NCBI GenBank assembly: GCA_937929915.1
Contig: CALFUN010000002.1
Coordinates: forward strand, 1-62,358
From: an uncultured Caulobacterales bacterium
GTDB taxonomy: Bacteria > Pseudomonadota > Alphaproteobacteria > Caulobacterales > Maricaulaceae
DNA length: 62,358 bases
Direction of reading: 5' to 3'
The position numbers and the translations under genes are program-made. This document shows positions 43,552-53,706 of this stretch, in pieces (within the stretch, counting starts at the first letter, position 1; each line of letters starts with the position of its first letter). Under the pieces are notes generated by a model that made no database searches, had not been told where the DNA came from, and saw only the letters and a program-made list of their open reading frames with translations.

Positions 43552-45807
43552 ATGCGCGCTTATATCAACAGTGTGAATGAAGTTGCTGACATAAAAGAGG
43601 CTCGCCCAGCCAAAAAACAGTCTTATCTGCGCCAATTTGAACTGGTTGATCTGGTGCGCGATTACGATCCATCCGTAAATGAGGCGCTGCTAAATAAAGC
43701 CTATGTTTTTTCGGTTAAAGCCCATGGCCAGCAAGTGCGCCATTCGGGTGATCCATATTACGCCCATCCGATCGAAGTTGCGGGTATATTGGCAGGTTTG
43801 CATTTGGATGTGGCCAGTATTTGTACAGCGTTACTGCATGATGTGCTAGAAGATACGGATACGACTTATGAAGAGCTAGCGCGTGAATTTTCGCCAGAGA
43901 TTGCCGAATTGGTCAATGGCGTTACCAAGCTCGGGCAGGTAGAAATGTCTAGCCCTAATGCCAGTCGTGAGCGCGCTCAGGCTGAGAATTTGCAAAAATT
44001 CGTCTTAGCTATGAGTAAAGATATACGCGTTTTATTGGTGAAACTCTGTGACCGCTTGCATAATATGCGTACTTTGGAGCATCATCCGCGCCAAGCTTCG
44101 CGTGAGAGGATTTCCAAAGAAACATTAGAGATTTACGCACCGCTGGCACGGCGCATTGGCATGGATAAAATCTGCTCGGAACTCGAGGATTTATCCTTTC
44201 GTTATATTAACACAGCCGCATTTGAAAGTATTAGCCGCCGCTTGCAAGACTGGCGCGATACGCAAGGTGAGGCGATTTCGGAGATTTTTACAGCGCTTAA
44301 AGGTGTGCTAGATGAAGTCGGGGGGGCAGGGCGTCTCTATGGCCGCGAAAAACGCGCTTATGGTATTTGGCGCAAGTTGCAACGCCAGAATATCAGTTTT
44401 GATGATGTGGCTGATATTTACGCGTTTCGTATGATTGTTGAAGATGTGCCGAGCTGCTATAAATTACTCGGCGCGCTACATACAAAATTTCGGGCCGTGC
44501 CATCGCGGTTTCGAGATTTTATTTCCGTGCCAAAACCCAATGGCTATCAATCGCTACATACGACAATTCGTACATCCGATAATCGCCGTGTTGAAGTGCA
44601 AATCCGTACAGAACGCATGGAAGATGTAGCCATGCGCGGCGTGGCGGCGCATTGGGCTTATAAAGACCAATCTTATGCCTATGACCCTGAAAGCGCCAAA
44701 GCCAGCGGGACGGATCCACTTGCGCGGATACGGTCTTTGGTTGAAATGCTTGAGACAAGCGGTGATGCAGATGATTTCTTAGAGCATGTGAAGCTAGAAA
44801 TGTTTGCAGATCAAGTGTTTACATTCACACCTAAAGGTGACTTGATTTCATTGCCGCGCGGCGCAACTCCGATTGATTTTGCTTATGCGGTCCATACTAA
44901 AGTTGGCGATACATGTGTCGGCGCGATTGTAAATGGCCGCGATGTGCCATTGCGGACGAAATTGACCAATGGAGATGTTGTTAAGATTGTGCGCGGCGGG
45001 ATGGCTGAACCGCAAGAAGGTTGGGAAAATATGGTCGTCACAGGCAAAGCCCGCTCGGCATTGCGGCGTTTGACACGCACAGGCGAGGCCGAGGAGTTTC
45101 GCCGAGTCGGCGAGACTTTGGCCGATCATGCCTTTCGCCGCGAAGATAAGATTCTAAGCGAAGCCACGCTTATTGATGTCCTTAAACGCTTGAACTTTGA
45201 AAATAGTGATAAGCTATATGAGACATTGGGGCGCGGTGATTTATCCATTCACGATTTCATGAAAGCTGTCTTTCCCGCGCGCAAAGCAGAAGCTTTAGAG
45301 GATTTGCGTAAAACCCGCGACTTGATTGATGATAAAACCGTGCAATTATATGTCAAAGGAGAAGGATTGCGCGAAGGTGTTAGCTTGCATATTAGTCCGT
45401 GCTGTTCCCCAATTCCAGGGGACAGGATTATTGGCGCACAAGACGCTGGGCGCGGTATTGCGATTCATACAATAGATTGCGAGGAACTGGCCAAGCAAGA
45501 TGAAGCCCAGCAAGATTTATGGATTGACTTAGGATGGCGGCGCGCTGCCGCGCAAACAACGTCTTTGGGCCGCATCATCCTAGTCGTCGAACATGCCCCT
45601 GGAGCCTTGGCAGATATTACGAAAATTATCGACGAGTCTGCAGGGAATTTAACAAATATTCAAACGCTACGACGTAGCTCGACATTTTTCGATATGGTAT
45701 TTGATATTGAAGTGCGCGATAATCGACACTTGATTCAAATTATTGCAGCGTTACGTACAAGCTCATTTGTCGTGTCGGTTGACCGGACTTATGAATTAAA
45801 ACAATGA
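43552..45807 (+). CDS. Bifunctional (p)ppGpp synthetase/hydrolase (RelA/SpoT family)
   Basis: Stringent-response enzyme. The N-terminal HD hydrolase domain has its metal site in ALLHDVLEDTDT and the synthetase domain the substrate motif VPKPNGYQSLHTTI. A TGS domain (from about residue 415) and a C-terminal ACT domain (about 675-750) sense the ribosome and ligands. Both catalytic centres look intact, as expected for the single Rsh of alphaproteobacteria. About 751 residues. The start is uncertain: ATG 43552 is used, but TTG 43546 is better spaced from the AGGGG site, which lies in a small hairpin. Confidence 0.95.
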   Translation: MRAYINSVNEVADIKEARPAKKQSYLRQFELVDLVRDYDPSVNEALLNKAYVFSVKAHGQQVRHSGDPYYAHPIEVAGILAGLHLDVASICTALLHDVLEDTDTTYEELAREFSPEIAELVNGVTKLGQVEMSSPNASRERAQAENLQKFVLAMSKDIRVLLVKLCDRLHNMRTLEHHPRQASRERISKETLEIYAPLARRIGMDKICSELEDLSFRYINTAAFESISRRLQDWRDTQGEAISEIFTALKGVLDEVGGAGRLYGREKRAYGIWRKLQRQNISFDDVADIYAFRMIVEDVPSCYKLLGALHTKFRAVPSRFRDFISVPKPNGYQSLHTTIRTSDNRRVEVQIRTERMEDVAMRGVAAHWAYKDQSYAYDPESAKASGTDPLARIRSLVEMLETSGDADDFLEHVKLEMFADQVFTFTPKGDLISLPRGATPIDFAYAVHTKVGDTCVGAIVNGRDVPLRTKLTNGDVVKIVRGGMAEPQEGWENMVVTGKARSALRRLTRTGEAEEFRRVGETLADHAFRREDKILSEATLIDVLKRLNFENSDKLYETLGRGDLSIHDFMKAVFPARKAEALEDLRKTRDLIDDKTVQLYVKGEGLREGVSLHISPCCSPIPGDRIIGAQDAGRGIAIHTIDCEELAKQDEAQQDLWIDLGWRRAAAQTTSLGRIILVVEHAPGALADITKIIDESAGNLTNIQTLRRSSTFFDMVFDIEVRDNRHLIQIIAALRTSSFVVSVDRTYELKQ

Positions 45808-45847
45808 CGGCTTTAAGGCTGTGCCGATTAAACTTAGAAAGTAAACC

Positions 45848-46435
45848 ATGAACACTGATGATGTATTAGATGTGTTTCGCGATGCAGGGGCTTTGCTCGA
45901 AGGGCATTTTATTTTGTCATCGGGGCGGCGTAGCTCTGTATTTTTACAAAAAGCTCTTATCTTTAAAAACCCCGTTTTAACCGAAAAGCTCTGTAAGGCA
46001 CTGGCTGAAAAGGTAAAAGCAACCCTCGATACCATGCCAGATATTATCGTCGCGCCAGCGATGGGAGGAGTGATACCGGGGTATGAGACAGCACGGCATA
46101 TGGGACTTGAATCTATATTTGTCGAACGCGAAGATGGCGAATTTCGCCTGCGGCGCGGCTTTACGCTCAATAAAGGCCAGACAGTTCTTATGGTCGAAGA
46201 TATTGTCACAACGGGGCTGTCGTCGCGCGAATGTATCGCGTCAATGAATGCGACTGGCGCGCAAGTCATTGCAGGGGCATGTTTATTTGACCGTTCAAAT
46301 GGCACTGCCGATATTGGCGTGCCTTTAATTAGCCTTGCAGCGCGAAAATTCCCTGATTATGACCCGAATGCGCTCCCGCCAGAGCTTGCAAAATTACCTG
46401 CGATAAAACCGGGTAGCCGTGGTTTAACCAAGTGA
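45848..46435 (+). CDS. pyrE: Orotate phosphoribosyltransferase
   Basis: Pyrimidine synthesis: joins orotate to PRPP giving OMP. The PRPP-binding motif [14 protein letters not shown] lies near residue 115-128, and the flexible loop region ([14 protein letters not shown]) precedes it. Length 195 residues. Its TGA stop overlaps the pdxJ start GTG, so the two are coupled. Confidence 0.95.
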   Translation: MNTDDVLDVFRDAGALLEGHFILSSGRRSSVFLQKALIFKNPVLTEKLCKALAEKVKATLDTMPDIIVAPAMGGVIPGYETARHMGLESIFVEREDGEFRLRRGFTLNKGQTVLMVEDIVTTGLSSRECIASMNATGAQVIAGACLFDRSNGTADIGVPLISLAARKFPDYDPNALPPELAKLPAIKPGSRGLTK

Positions 46436-47196
46436 GCTTAAACCCTCTGAGATTAGGCGTGAACATTGACCATGTTGCTACGCTACGCAATGCGCGCGGC
46501 GGTACGCATCCTGATCCTATTGCGGCGGCGTGGGCGGCCATACAGGCAGGGGCGGACGGCATTACAGCCCATTTGCGCGAAGATCGCCGCCATATGCGCG
46601 ATGAAGATATGACGCGCTTGCAGGCTTTGTGTAGCAGCGAAAACATTCCGCTCAATATGGAAATGGCCGCCACGATTGAGATGCAAGATATAGCTTTGGC
46701 AATCTCGCCTCGGGCCGTGTGCATAGTCCCTGAACGCCGCGAAGAACGTACAACCGAAGGCGGTTTGGATGTGGCGGGCGGGCATAATCATATTGCCCCT
46801 ATCGCGGGGCGTTTGGCCGATAATGGTATGCGCGTATCGCTTTTCATCGAAGCAAATGAGGCGCAAATTGAAGCGTCCGCAAGCACAATGGCGCAAGTTG
46901 TCGAGTTTCATACAGGCGCCTATGCACATGCGCTGGATGCAGGAGATCAAGACAAAGCGGCGGCAGTTTTAAAAACACTCCAAGACGGGGCTGTGCTGGC
47001 GCATGATATGGGACTTGAAGTGCATTTTGGACATGGCCTCACATTTGAAAATGTCGGGGCAATCGCGGCAATTCCGCAGGCTACCGAGCTTAATATCGGG
47101 CATTTCATCATCGGGGAGGCTGTCTTTATGGGGCTTGAGGCTGCAATAAAAGACATGCGGACTATGATGAATACGGCCAGAGAGGTAGTGAAATGA
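46432..47196 (+). CDS. pdxJ: Pyridoxine 5'-phosphate synthase
   Basis: Last step of de novo vitamin B6 synthesis, condensing deoxyxylulose phosphate with aminoacetone phosphate. The signature [14 protein letters not shown] is at residues 11-24, and [12 protein letters not shown] with [12 protein letters not shown] are in the C-terminal half. Length 254 residues. The GTG start overlaps pyrE; the stop overlaps acpS. It supplies PLP to the many PLP enzymes encoded here, including both cysteine desulfurases. Confidence 0.96.
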   Translation: MSLNPLRLGVNIDHVATLRNARGGTHPDPIAAAWAAIQAGADGITAHLREDRRHMRDEDMTRLQALCSSENIPLNMEMAATIEMQDIALAISPRAVCIVPERREERTTEGGLDVAGGHNHIAPIAGRLADNGMRVSLFIEANEAQIEASASTMAQVVEFHTGAYAHALDAGDQDKAAAVLKTLQDGAVLAHDMGLEVHFGHGLTFENVGAIAAIPQATELNIGHFIIGEAVFMGLEAAIKDMRTMMNTAREVVK

Positions 47197-47594
47197 TATT
47201 AGGCATAGGGACAGATATTTGCGATATTCGGCGCATTGAAAAGCTCCTTAAAGAACATGGAGAGCGGTTTAAAAACAAAACATATACGCCCGAAGAACAG
47301 GCCTATTGCGAGAGCAAAGCTCGTCCTGCCATGAGTTATGCAAAACGCTTTGCGGCCAAAGAAGCTGTGGCTAAAGCCTTAGCGACAGATAGCTCAGGCG
47401 CTTTGTCATGGACAGATGTATCGGTCAAAAATGATCCATCGGGCCGTCCTCAAATCATGTTAACGGGGGGGGCTGATGAGCGTTTGCAAGCGATCATGCC
47501 AAAAGCTCATAAGGCCAAGCTACAACTTTCCTTGTCAGATGATTATCCTTATGCAACGGCTTTTGCGGTTGTTGAAGCGCTTAAAGACACTTAG
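47193..47594 (+). CDS. acpS: Holo-[acyl-carrier-protein] synthase
   Basis: Attaches the phosphopantetheine arm of CoA to ACP. The metal-binding start [12 protein letters not shown] and the motif [13 protein letters not shown] are both present. Length 133 residues, normal for the AcpS type. The ATG overlaps the pdxJ stop. The pdxJ-acpS-lepB-rnc order is conserved in proteobacteria. Confidence 0.95.
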   Translation: MILGIGTDICDIRRIEKLLKEHGERFKNKTYTPEEQAYCESKARPAMSYAKRFAAKEAVAKALATDSSGALSWTDVSVKNDPSGRPQIMLTGGADERLQAIMPKAHKAKLQLSLSDDYPYATAFAVVEALKDT

Positions 47595-47609
47595 AGGACT
47601 ATAGGATAT

Positions 47610-48350
47610 ATGGCAGAAAAATCTCAAATTGGTGAAACTATATCGACAGTGCTTTGGGCGTTGGTGATTGCTCTGGTTTTACGGACATTTATTTTTCAAC
47701 CTTTTCATATCCCGTCAGGCTCTATGCTCCCGGGCCTTATGAAGGGGGATTATATTGTTACTTCGAAATACTCTTTAGGTTACGGCAAATATGCTGCGGC
47801 CCCTTTGCCTTTCCCGCGTAAAAAGGGCCGCTTACTTGAGCGTATGCCGAAGCGCGGGGATGTGATTGTCTTTAGGCCCGAAGGGGATAATAAAAATTTC
47901 ATCAAGCGCCTTGTCGGTTTGCCCGGCGATCAAATGCAAATGCAGGATGGCGTGCTTTATATCAATGACACGGCGGTTAATATGAAGCTTTTAGGGAATG
48001 AGAGCTTTGTAAATTCGTCTGGTGATAATGTTGCTGTAGAACGATGGCTAGAAAGTTTCCCTAATGGGACAGAGCATGTCATTTATGACGCGCAGAAAAA
48101 TGATTTGAATGATAATACCAGCATTCGTACCGTGCCAGCAGGTTATTATTTTATGATGGGGGATAATCGCGATTATTCTTTAGATAGCCGCGTATCTGTT
48201 CGGCAAGGCGGTGCAGGATTGGTGCCTGCAGAGAATTTAATGGGCAAAGCTGAAATTGTCTTATTATCAGTCAGTGATGATTTTGTTCTCTATAAGCCTT
48301 GGACATGGGGCAATATGCGCGGGTCTCGTTTCTTTAAGACGATAGGATAA
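47610..48350 (+). CDS. lepB: Signal peptidase I
   Basis: Inner-membrane enzyme removing signal peptides. One N-terminal transmembrane helix (about 9-29) is followed by the catalytic Ser38 in IPSGSM, the general-base Lys99 in FIKRLVG, and the box MGDNRDYSLDSR. Length 246 residues. AGGAT precedes the ATG. It would mature the many exported proteins of this window. Confidence 0.96.
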   Translation: MAEKSQIGETISTVLWALVIALVLRTFIFQPFHIPSGSMLPGLMKGDYIVTSKYSLGYGKYAAAPLPFPRKKGRLLERMPKRGDVIVFRPEGDNKNFIKRLVGLPGDQMQMQDGVLYINDTAVNMKLLGNESFVNSSGDNVAVERWLESFPNGTEHVIYDAQKNDLNDNTSIRTVPAGYYFMMGDNRDYSLDSRVSVRQGGAGLVPAENLMGKAEIVLLSVSDDFVLYKPWTWGNMRGSRFFKTIG

Positions 48351-48357
48351 TGCGCCT

Positions 48358-49065
48358 ATGACGGATTTGGAGAGACAGCAATATAAACCTATAGACGCGC
48401 TGGAACAGCGCATCGCTTATAAATTTAAAGACCGAGCCCTTGCGATAAAAGCTATGACCCATTCATCTTATGGGGACGGGCAGCGCAGAACCTTCGATAA
48501 TGAACGGCTCGAATTTTTAGGTGACCGTGTTTTAGGCCTGCTGACCGCTGAAGCTCTGTTTCATTACTCTACCGAATCTGAAGGCGCTCTGGCCAGACGG
48601 CTTAATGCTCTTGTGCGCAAGGAAACATGTGCCAAGGTTGCGCGCGAAATTGGATTGGGGGATGCGTTATTGCTCTCTGTGTCAGAGGAAAAACAAGGCG
48701 GGCGAGAGAAAATATCTATATTAGGGGATGCTTGCGAAGCTTTGATTGCGGCGATTTATCTTGATGGCGGCTATGGGGCCATTCAGGCGTTTTATAATAA
48801 ATTTTGGATACCTATCCTTGAAGGCGTTGCACGTAAATCGGCCAAAGATCCGAAAACAAGTCTGCAAGAAAAAGCGATGGCCTGCGGGGCAGACCTGCCA
48901 AAATATTCTGTTCTAGAGCGCAGCGGGCCAGATCATAAACCGCTTTTTGTTATCGAAGTTAACGTTGATGGTGTGGGGTCAGCCAAGGGCACAGGAAAAT
49001 CCAAACGAGATGCGGAACGTTATGCGGCCCAACATTTGCTCGAAGATTGGGATAATCTTACATGA
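48358..49065 (+). CDS. rnc: Ribonuclease III
   Basis: Cuts double-stranded RNA in rRNA and mRNA processing. Catalytic motif NERLEFLGDRVL lies near residue 41 and the second acidic site is DACEALIAAIYLDGG. A C-terminal dsRNA-binding domain follows from about residue 158 (ending KSKRDAERYAAQ). Length 235 residues. Overlaps the era start by four bases. Confidence 0.96.
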   Translation: MTDLERQQYKPIDALEQRIAYKFKDRALAIKAMTHSSYGDGQRRTFDNERLEFLGDRVLGLLTAEALFHYSTESEGALARRLNALVRKETCAKVAREIGLGDALLLSVSEEKQGGREKISILGDACEALIAAIYLDGGYGAIQAFYNKFWIPILEGVARKSAKDPKTSLQEKAMACGADLPKYSVLERSGPDHKPLFVIEVNVDGVGSAKGTGKSKRDAERYAAQHLLEDWDNLT

Positions 49066-50072
49066 CGTCTATAGACAAAAATACGGCAGACTTAGGCGCT
49101 AATGCAAAGAGTCTACAAACGCGATCCGGGTTTGCTGCGATTGTGGGGGCGCCCAATGCAGGTAAGTCAACATTGACCAATGCGCTGGTCGGCGAAAAAG
49201 TCTCGATTGTTACTCATAAAGTACAAACAACACGCTTTCAAATTCGGGCGATTGCTATGCTTGAAACGCAAGCGGGTGCGGATGCGCAAGTTGTTCTTGT
49301 TGATACGCCAGGCATATTTGCCCCCAAGCATGAAGATCGTCTTTCGCGCTCTATGGTGCATGCGGCTTGGACGGGCGCAGATGATGCCAATGTGATTGTG
49401 CATATGGTCGACGCGCCAGCGTGGCTACGGCTTGAAACAGGCGAAGCCAGCGCGCAAGATCGCCTCTCTGTTGACGATACAAAACGGGTGCAAGCAGGCC
49501 TGAAAAAACGGCAAATTAAAACGGCGATATTAGTGCTTAATAAAATTGATGAAATCGCACATGACCGTCTTTTAGCGATGATTCAAACCTTTGATACGCT
49601 TGGGATTTACGCCAATATATTTATGGTTTCAGCCATAAATGGTGATGGAGTGGAATATCTATCCCAGCATCTTGCCGAGCTTATGCCGCTAGGCCCGTTT
49701 CTTTATCCACCTGACCAAGCTGCGGATATTCCAAGCCGTCTCATGGCGGCAGAAATTACGCGCGAAAAACTATTCTTGCGCCTGCATGACGAGCTGCCTT
49801 ACGCCTCTATGGTTGAGACAGAAAGCTGGCAGCAAAAGAAAAATGGCGACATCCGTATTGACCAAGTCATTTATGTGCGCCGCGATAGCCAAAAACCGAT
49901 TGTTTTAGGGAAGGGCGGCAAGACTATCAAAGATATTGGCGCTGCCGCGCGGCGTGATATGTGTGACTGGCTTGGCCGCAAGGTGCATCTGTTTTTATTC
50001 GTCAAGGTGCGATCTAATTGGAAAGATGATAAAGCGCGCTATAATGGCACGGGCCTTGAATTTGATGTTTAA
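49062..50072 (+). CDS. era: GTPase Era
   Basis: Essential GTPase for 30S subunit maturation, binding 16S rRNA. G1 is GAPNAGKST at residues 29-37, G3 DTPG, and G4 NKID near residue 166. A KH domain forms the C-terminus (GKGGKTIKDIG). At 336 residues it is longer than E. coli Era, with a short extension before G1 and an insertion after G3. ATG overlaps the rnc stop. Confidence 0.95.
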   Translation: MTSIDKNTADLGANAKSLQTRSGFAAIVGAPNAGKSTLTNALVGEKVSIVTHKVQTTRFQIRAIAMLETQAGADAQVVLVDTPGIFAPKHEDRLSRSMVHAAWTGADDANVIVHMVDAPAWLRLETGEASAQDRLSVDDTKRVQAGLKKRQIKTAILVLNKIDEIAHDRLLAMIQTFDTLGIYANIFMVSAINGDGVEYLSQHLAELMPLGPFLYPPDQAADIPSRLMAAEITREKLFLRLHDELPYASMVETESWQQKKNGDIRIDQVIYVRRDSQKPIVLGKGGKTIKDIGAAARRDMCDWLGRKVHLFLFVKVRSNWKDDKARYNGTGLEFDV

Positions 50073-50087
50073 GGTTTGTGATTTCTG

Positions 50088-50822
50088 ATGCATTGGCAAG
50101 ATCAAGGCTTTGTTCTGACAAGCCGTAAGCACGGCGAAACGTCTGCAATTATTGATGTGTTCACACGCAAATATGGCCGCCATGCAGGGCTTGTGCGCGG
50201 CGGGGTCGGGCGTAAGATGCGGCCAGTTCTGCAAGCGGGTAATTTGGTGGATGCAGAATGGCGCGGACGCCTCGAAGATCATCTTGGGGCTTATAAGCTT
50301 GAAGCGATAGATAGCCGCGCGGCTCAGTTCATGGATGATCGTGTGTCTTTGGCGGGGTTAAATGCGATTTGCGCTATGTGCCGTGAGTGCCTGCCAGAGC
50401 GTGAGAGCTTTCCTAAGCTTTGGGATGTCTTTGGAATTGTTATTCAAAATCTTGATAATCCAGAAATATGGCCCGCACTCTATGTGCGCTGGGAGGCAGG
50501 CTTGCTGTCTGCGCTAGGTTACGGGCTTGACCTATCAAGCTGCGCAGCGACAGGCACAAATGATAATCTGACACATGTCTCGCCGCGTTCAGGCCGTGCC
50601 GTGAGTGCTAGCGCGGCAGAGCCTTATTTGGATAAAATGTTAGCCCTGCCAAGCTTTATGCGCGGAGAGCCTTTGGTGACGCCAGAAGATATTATGAAGG
50701 GGTTAAAGCTTACAGGGTATTTTCTAGAAACCCGAGTGCAATGGAATGTTAACCGCACATTACCCGAAGCGCGGGCTACTATGATTGAACGCCTCATAAA
50801 TGCAGGTTTTGCACATAGATAA
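50088..50822 (+). CDS. recO: DNA repair protein RecO
   Basis: Mediator that loads RecA on SSB-coated DNA in gap repair. N-terminal OB-fold start WQDQGFVLTSRKHGETSAII is typical. The C-terminal helical part has cysteines (CAMCREC, LSSCAATG) in positions often used for zinc. Length 244 residues. Placed right after era, the usual order. Confidence 0.93.
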   Translation: MHWQDQGFVLTSRKHGETSAIIDVFTRKYGRHAGLVRGGVGRKMRPVLQAGNLVDAEWRGRLEDHLGAYKLEAIDSRAAQFMDDRVSLAGLNAICAMCRECLPERESFPKLWDVFGIVIQNLDNPEIWPALYVRWEAGLLSALGYGLDLSSCAATGTNDNLTHVSPRSGRAVSASAAEPYLDKMLALPSFMRGEPLVTPEDIMKGLKLTGYFLETRVQWNVNRTLPEARATMIERLINAGFAHR

Positions 50823-50928
50823 ACTCTGGCTTAGACTTACCCCGTATAAAACAGCCATGCCCCCTATACGCCTATCATAGATGCGTTAGATTGATGATTG
50901 ATTCGAATGTATATTGCGGATGGATTTC

Positions 50929-53208
50929 ATGGCAAAGACGACAAAAACCAAATCAGGCGGTGAAGGCGGCAATGGTGTGCCGCAAAATGCCATTATAGAA
51001 GAGCATATTGATACAGCGCTCTCGACGCGGTATTTGGCCTATGCTTTGTCAACCATTACGCAGCGTGCATTGCCTGATGTGCGTGATGGGTTAAAGCCTG
51101 TTCATCGCCGTATTTTATATGCGATGCGGCAACTTAAGCTTAATCCTGAAAATGCCTATAAGAAATGCGCGCGGATTGTGGGCGATGTGATGGGCCAATA
51201 TCACCCGCATGGCGATGCTTCGATTTATGATGCGCTCGTGAAGCTCTCGCAGAGCTTTTCCGCGCGCTATCCGCTTGTCGATGGACAGGGGAATTTCGGA
51301 AATATTGACGGCGATAGTCCTGCCGCGATGCGTTACACCGAAGCCAAGATGACAGCGGCGGGTGCGGCGTTGCTTGAAGGGCTTGATGAAAATGCCGTAG
51401 ATTTCATCCCGACCTATAATGAAGAAGATAGCGAGCCTAAGGTTTTGCCAGCTGGTTTTCCGAACCTGCTTGCCAATGGCTCTCAAGGTATTGCTGTGGG
51501 TATGGCCACCTCTATCCCGCCGCATAATGCCGCCGAGTTATGTAATGCAGCTTTGCACCTGATTAAAGCGCCTAATGCCCGCATAGAAACGCTTATGGAT
51601 CATGTGCTTGGGCCTGACTTGCCAACGGGCGGTATCATTATTGAACCTAAAGCCAATATGCTCGAAGCTTATGCCACGGGTAAAGGCGGGTTTAAGGTAC
51701 GCTCGCGCTGGAATGTCGAAGATACGGGCCGCGGCATGTATCAGATCATTGTCACAGAAATTCCCTATCAGGTGCAAAAATCTCGCTTAATCGAAAAACT
51801 CGCTGAAGTGATTGAGACCAAAAAAGCTCCGGGACTCGCTGATGTGCGCGATGAGTCTGCGGAAGATATTCGGATTGTGTTAGAGCCACGGTCAAAGAAT
51901 ATCGACCCTGCTTTATTGATGGAAAGCTTGTTTAAAATCACAGAGCTTGAGAGCCGTGTGTCGCTCAATATGAATGTTTTGGATGCTAACCGCACGCCGC
52001 GCGTGATGAATTTACGCGAAGCTTTGCAATCTTTTCTCGATCATCGCCGCGTAGTTTTATTACGCCGTTCGCAGCAACGTATTGATAAAATTGCAGATCG
52101 TATGGAAGTCCTTGACGGCTATATGATTGCCTTTTTGAATTTGGATGAGGTCATTCGGATTATCCGTTATGAAGACCATCCCAAAAGTGAGCTTATAAAA
52201 GCCTTTGGCCTAACAGAGCGCCAAGCGGATGCGATTTTAAATATGCGCTTGCGGTCTTTGAATAAGCTGCAAGAAGTTGAAATTAAAACCGAATATGACG
52301 CGCTAGCAGCGGAAAAAGCAGATCTGGAAAAGCTCGTCTCGACGGATAGTTTGCAATGGGCGAAAATCGCAGAGCAAATCCGCGCTATTCGCGAAACTTA
52401 TAGCCTTAAAACGGATATTGGCGCGCGCCGAACGACATTTGATGTCGCCCCTGATATTGATGTAGATTTGGCAACAGCCTTTATCACCAAAGAACCTGTG
52501 ACGATTGTTTTGTCTGAAAAAGGCTGGATACGGGCCATGAAAGGCAAGGTTGATGATCTGAAATCCTTGAAGTTTAAAGATGGAGATAGTCTTGCCTTTA
52601 TAGCTCATGCTGAAACCACCGATAAAATTATTATCTTTGCTTCCAACGGGAAGTTCTACACGGTTGGCGCAGATAAATTGCCAGGCGGCCGGGGGAATGG
52701 CGAACCTATTCGCTTGATGGTAGATCTTGAAAATGACCATATGCCCGTCGGTTTATTTGTCCATAATCCCGAACGTGAATTGCTTGTTGCTAGCTCGGAT
52801 GGTTACGGGTTCCGCGTCAAAGAATCTGAGATTATTGCCTCAACACGCGGCGGACGTAAGACTTTAAATGTCAAAGGTGATGTTGAGGCTGTGCGCTGTG
52901 TTGAAGTGACGGGCGAGCATATTGCAGTGATTGGCGAGAACCGTAAAATTCTTGTCTTTAACGTCGAAGATTTACCAGAAATGACACGCGGCAAAGGCGT
53001 ACGTTTGCAGAAATATAAAGATGGCGGTCTGGCGGATATGACGACATTTAAAGCGCAAGACGGTTTGGTTTTTGTTGATAGTGCAGGGCGGCGCAATGAT
53101 GTGGCCGATTGGTTGTTGCATGAAGGCAAGCGCGCAGGGGCAGGGCGTATGGCTCCGCGCGGTTTCTCGCGCCAAGGCCTGTTTGCTCCCGATAAACGGC
53201 TATCTTGA
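50929..53208 (+). CDS. parC: DNA topoisomerase IV subunit A
   Basis: Cleaves and passes DNA to separate replicated chromosomes. Active-site Tyr136 follows Arg135 in AAMRYTEAK, and the quinolone-region [18 protein letters not shown] is intact. The C-terminal part forms a beta-pinwheel. ATG 50929 (MAKTTK) is preferred over an upstream TTG at 50914 because of GGATGGA just before it. Length 759 residues. parE is not in the window. Confidence 0.95.
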   Translation: MAKTTKTKSGGEGGNGVPQNAIIEEHIDTALSTRYLAYALSTITQRALPDVRDGLKPVHRRILYAMRQLKLNPENAYKKCARIVGDVMGQYHPHGDASIYDALVKLSQSFSARYPLVDGQGNFGNIDGDSPAAMRYTEAKMTAAGAALLEGLDENAVDFIPTYNEEDSEPKVLPAGFPNLLANGSQGIAVGMATSIPPHNAAELCNAALHLIKAPNARIETLMDHVLGPDLPTGGIIIEPKANMLEAYATGKGGFKVRSRWNVEDTGRGMYQIIVTEIPYQVQKSRLIEKLAEVIETKKAPGLADVRDESAEDIRIVLEPRSKNIDPALLMESLFKITELESRVSLNMNVLDANRTPRVMNLREALQSFLDHRRVVLLRRSQQRIDKIADRMEVLDGYMIAFLNLDEVIRIIRYEDHPKSELIKAFGLTERQADAILNMRLRSLNKLQEVEIKTEYDALAAEKADLEKLVSTDSLQWAKIAEQIRAIRETYSLKTDIGARRTTFDVAPDIDVDLATAFITKEPVTIVLSEKGWIRAMKGKVDDLKSLKFKDGDSLAFIAHAETTDKIIIFASNGKFYTVGADKLPGGRGNGEPIRLMVDLENDHMPVGLFVHNPERELLVASSDGYGFRVKESEIIASTRGGRKTLNVKGDVEAVRCVEVTGEHIAVIGENRKILVFNVEDLPEMTRGKGVRLQKYKDGGLADMTTFKAQDGLVFVDSAGRRNDVADWLLHEGKRAGAGRMAPRGFSRQGLFAPDKRLS

Positions 53209-53230
53209 TGGTGTGTTAAGTTTAGGCAGG

Positions 53231-53692
53231 CTAAGTGAATGCCGCGATGAGCCTATCTGCATCTAGGCTGAAGTCTCCAAAAATCACTTCATTATTTGGA
53301 TCAATCGCAACAAAAAATGGTGTGCCGCGCGTGCGATAATCCTGCATGAAAGTTGGATAGGCATCGCCGACTTTAGGGTCATGCCCAAAGGGTATTTTTA
53401 GATCATATTTAAGCTGCATCTCCCGCACGCGGTCTTGATTGTTGCGCGGGTCATCATCAAAGGCGGTGTGAATAACGGCAAAGCCAAAATTCTTACCCGT
53501 CAGTCCTGCAACGAGTTTTTGCATAAGCGGAAAACCAGCGGCATGGCACCCTGGGCATTCGGCTTTAAAACAAAAAATGAGCTTATAGCCTTTGCCAAGG
53601 TCAGAGAGCGATAATGTGGATAATTCATCCCCATTTGCGTCTATCCAATAGGGCACACGTAGCTCTGGGGCTTGATTTTGCGGGTTTGCCAT
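53231..53692 (-). CDS. Redoxin/peroxiredoxin-like protein
   Basis: Thioredoxin-fold protein of 153 residues with a CPGC motif (Cys46, Cys49), so a disulfide redox role is likely. Downstream GTPFFVAID contains the cis-proline of the fold. No signal peptide, so cytoplasmic. ATG 53692 is chosen over the longer frame that would overlap the cyclotransferase gene; GGAA is upstream. It follows that gene by 14 bases, so they are probably co-transcribed. Confidence 0.85.
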   Translation of the reverse strand: MANPQNQAPELRVPYWIDANGDELSTLSLSDLGKGYKLIFCFKAECPGCHAAGFPLMQKLVAGLTGKNFGFAVIHTAFDDDPRNNQDRVREMQLKYDLKIPFGHDPKVGDAYPTFMQDYRTRGTPFFVAIDPNNEVIFGDFSLDADRLIAAFT

Positions 53693-53706
53693 GATGTGAT
53701 TTTCCG

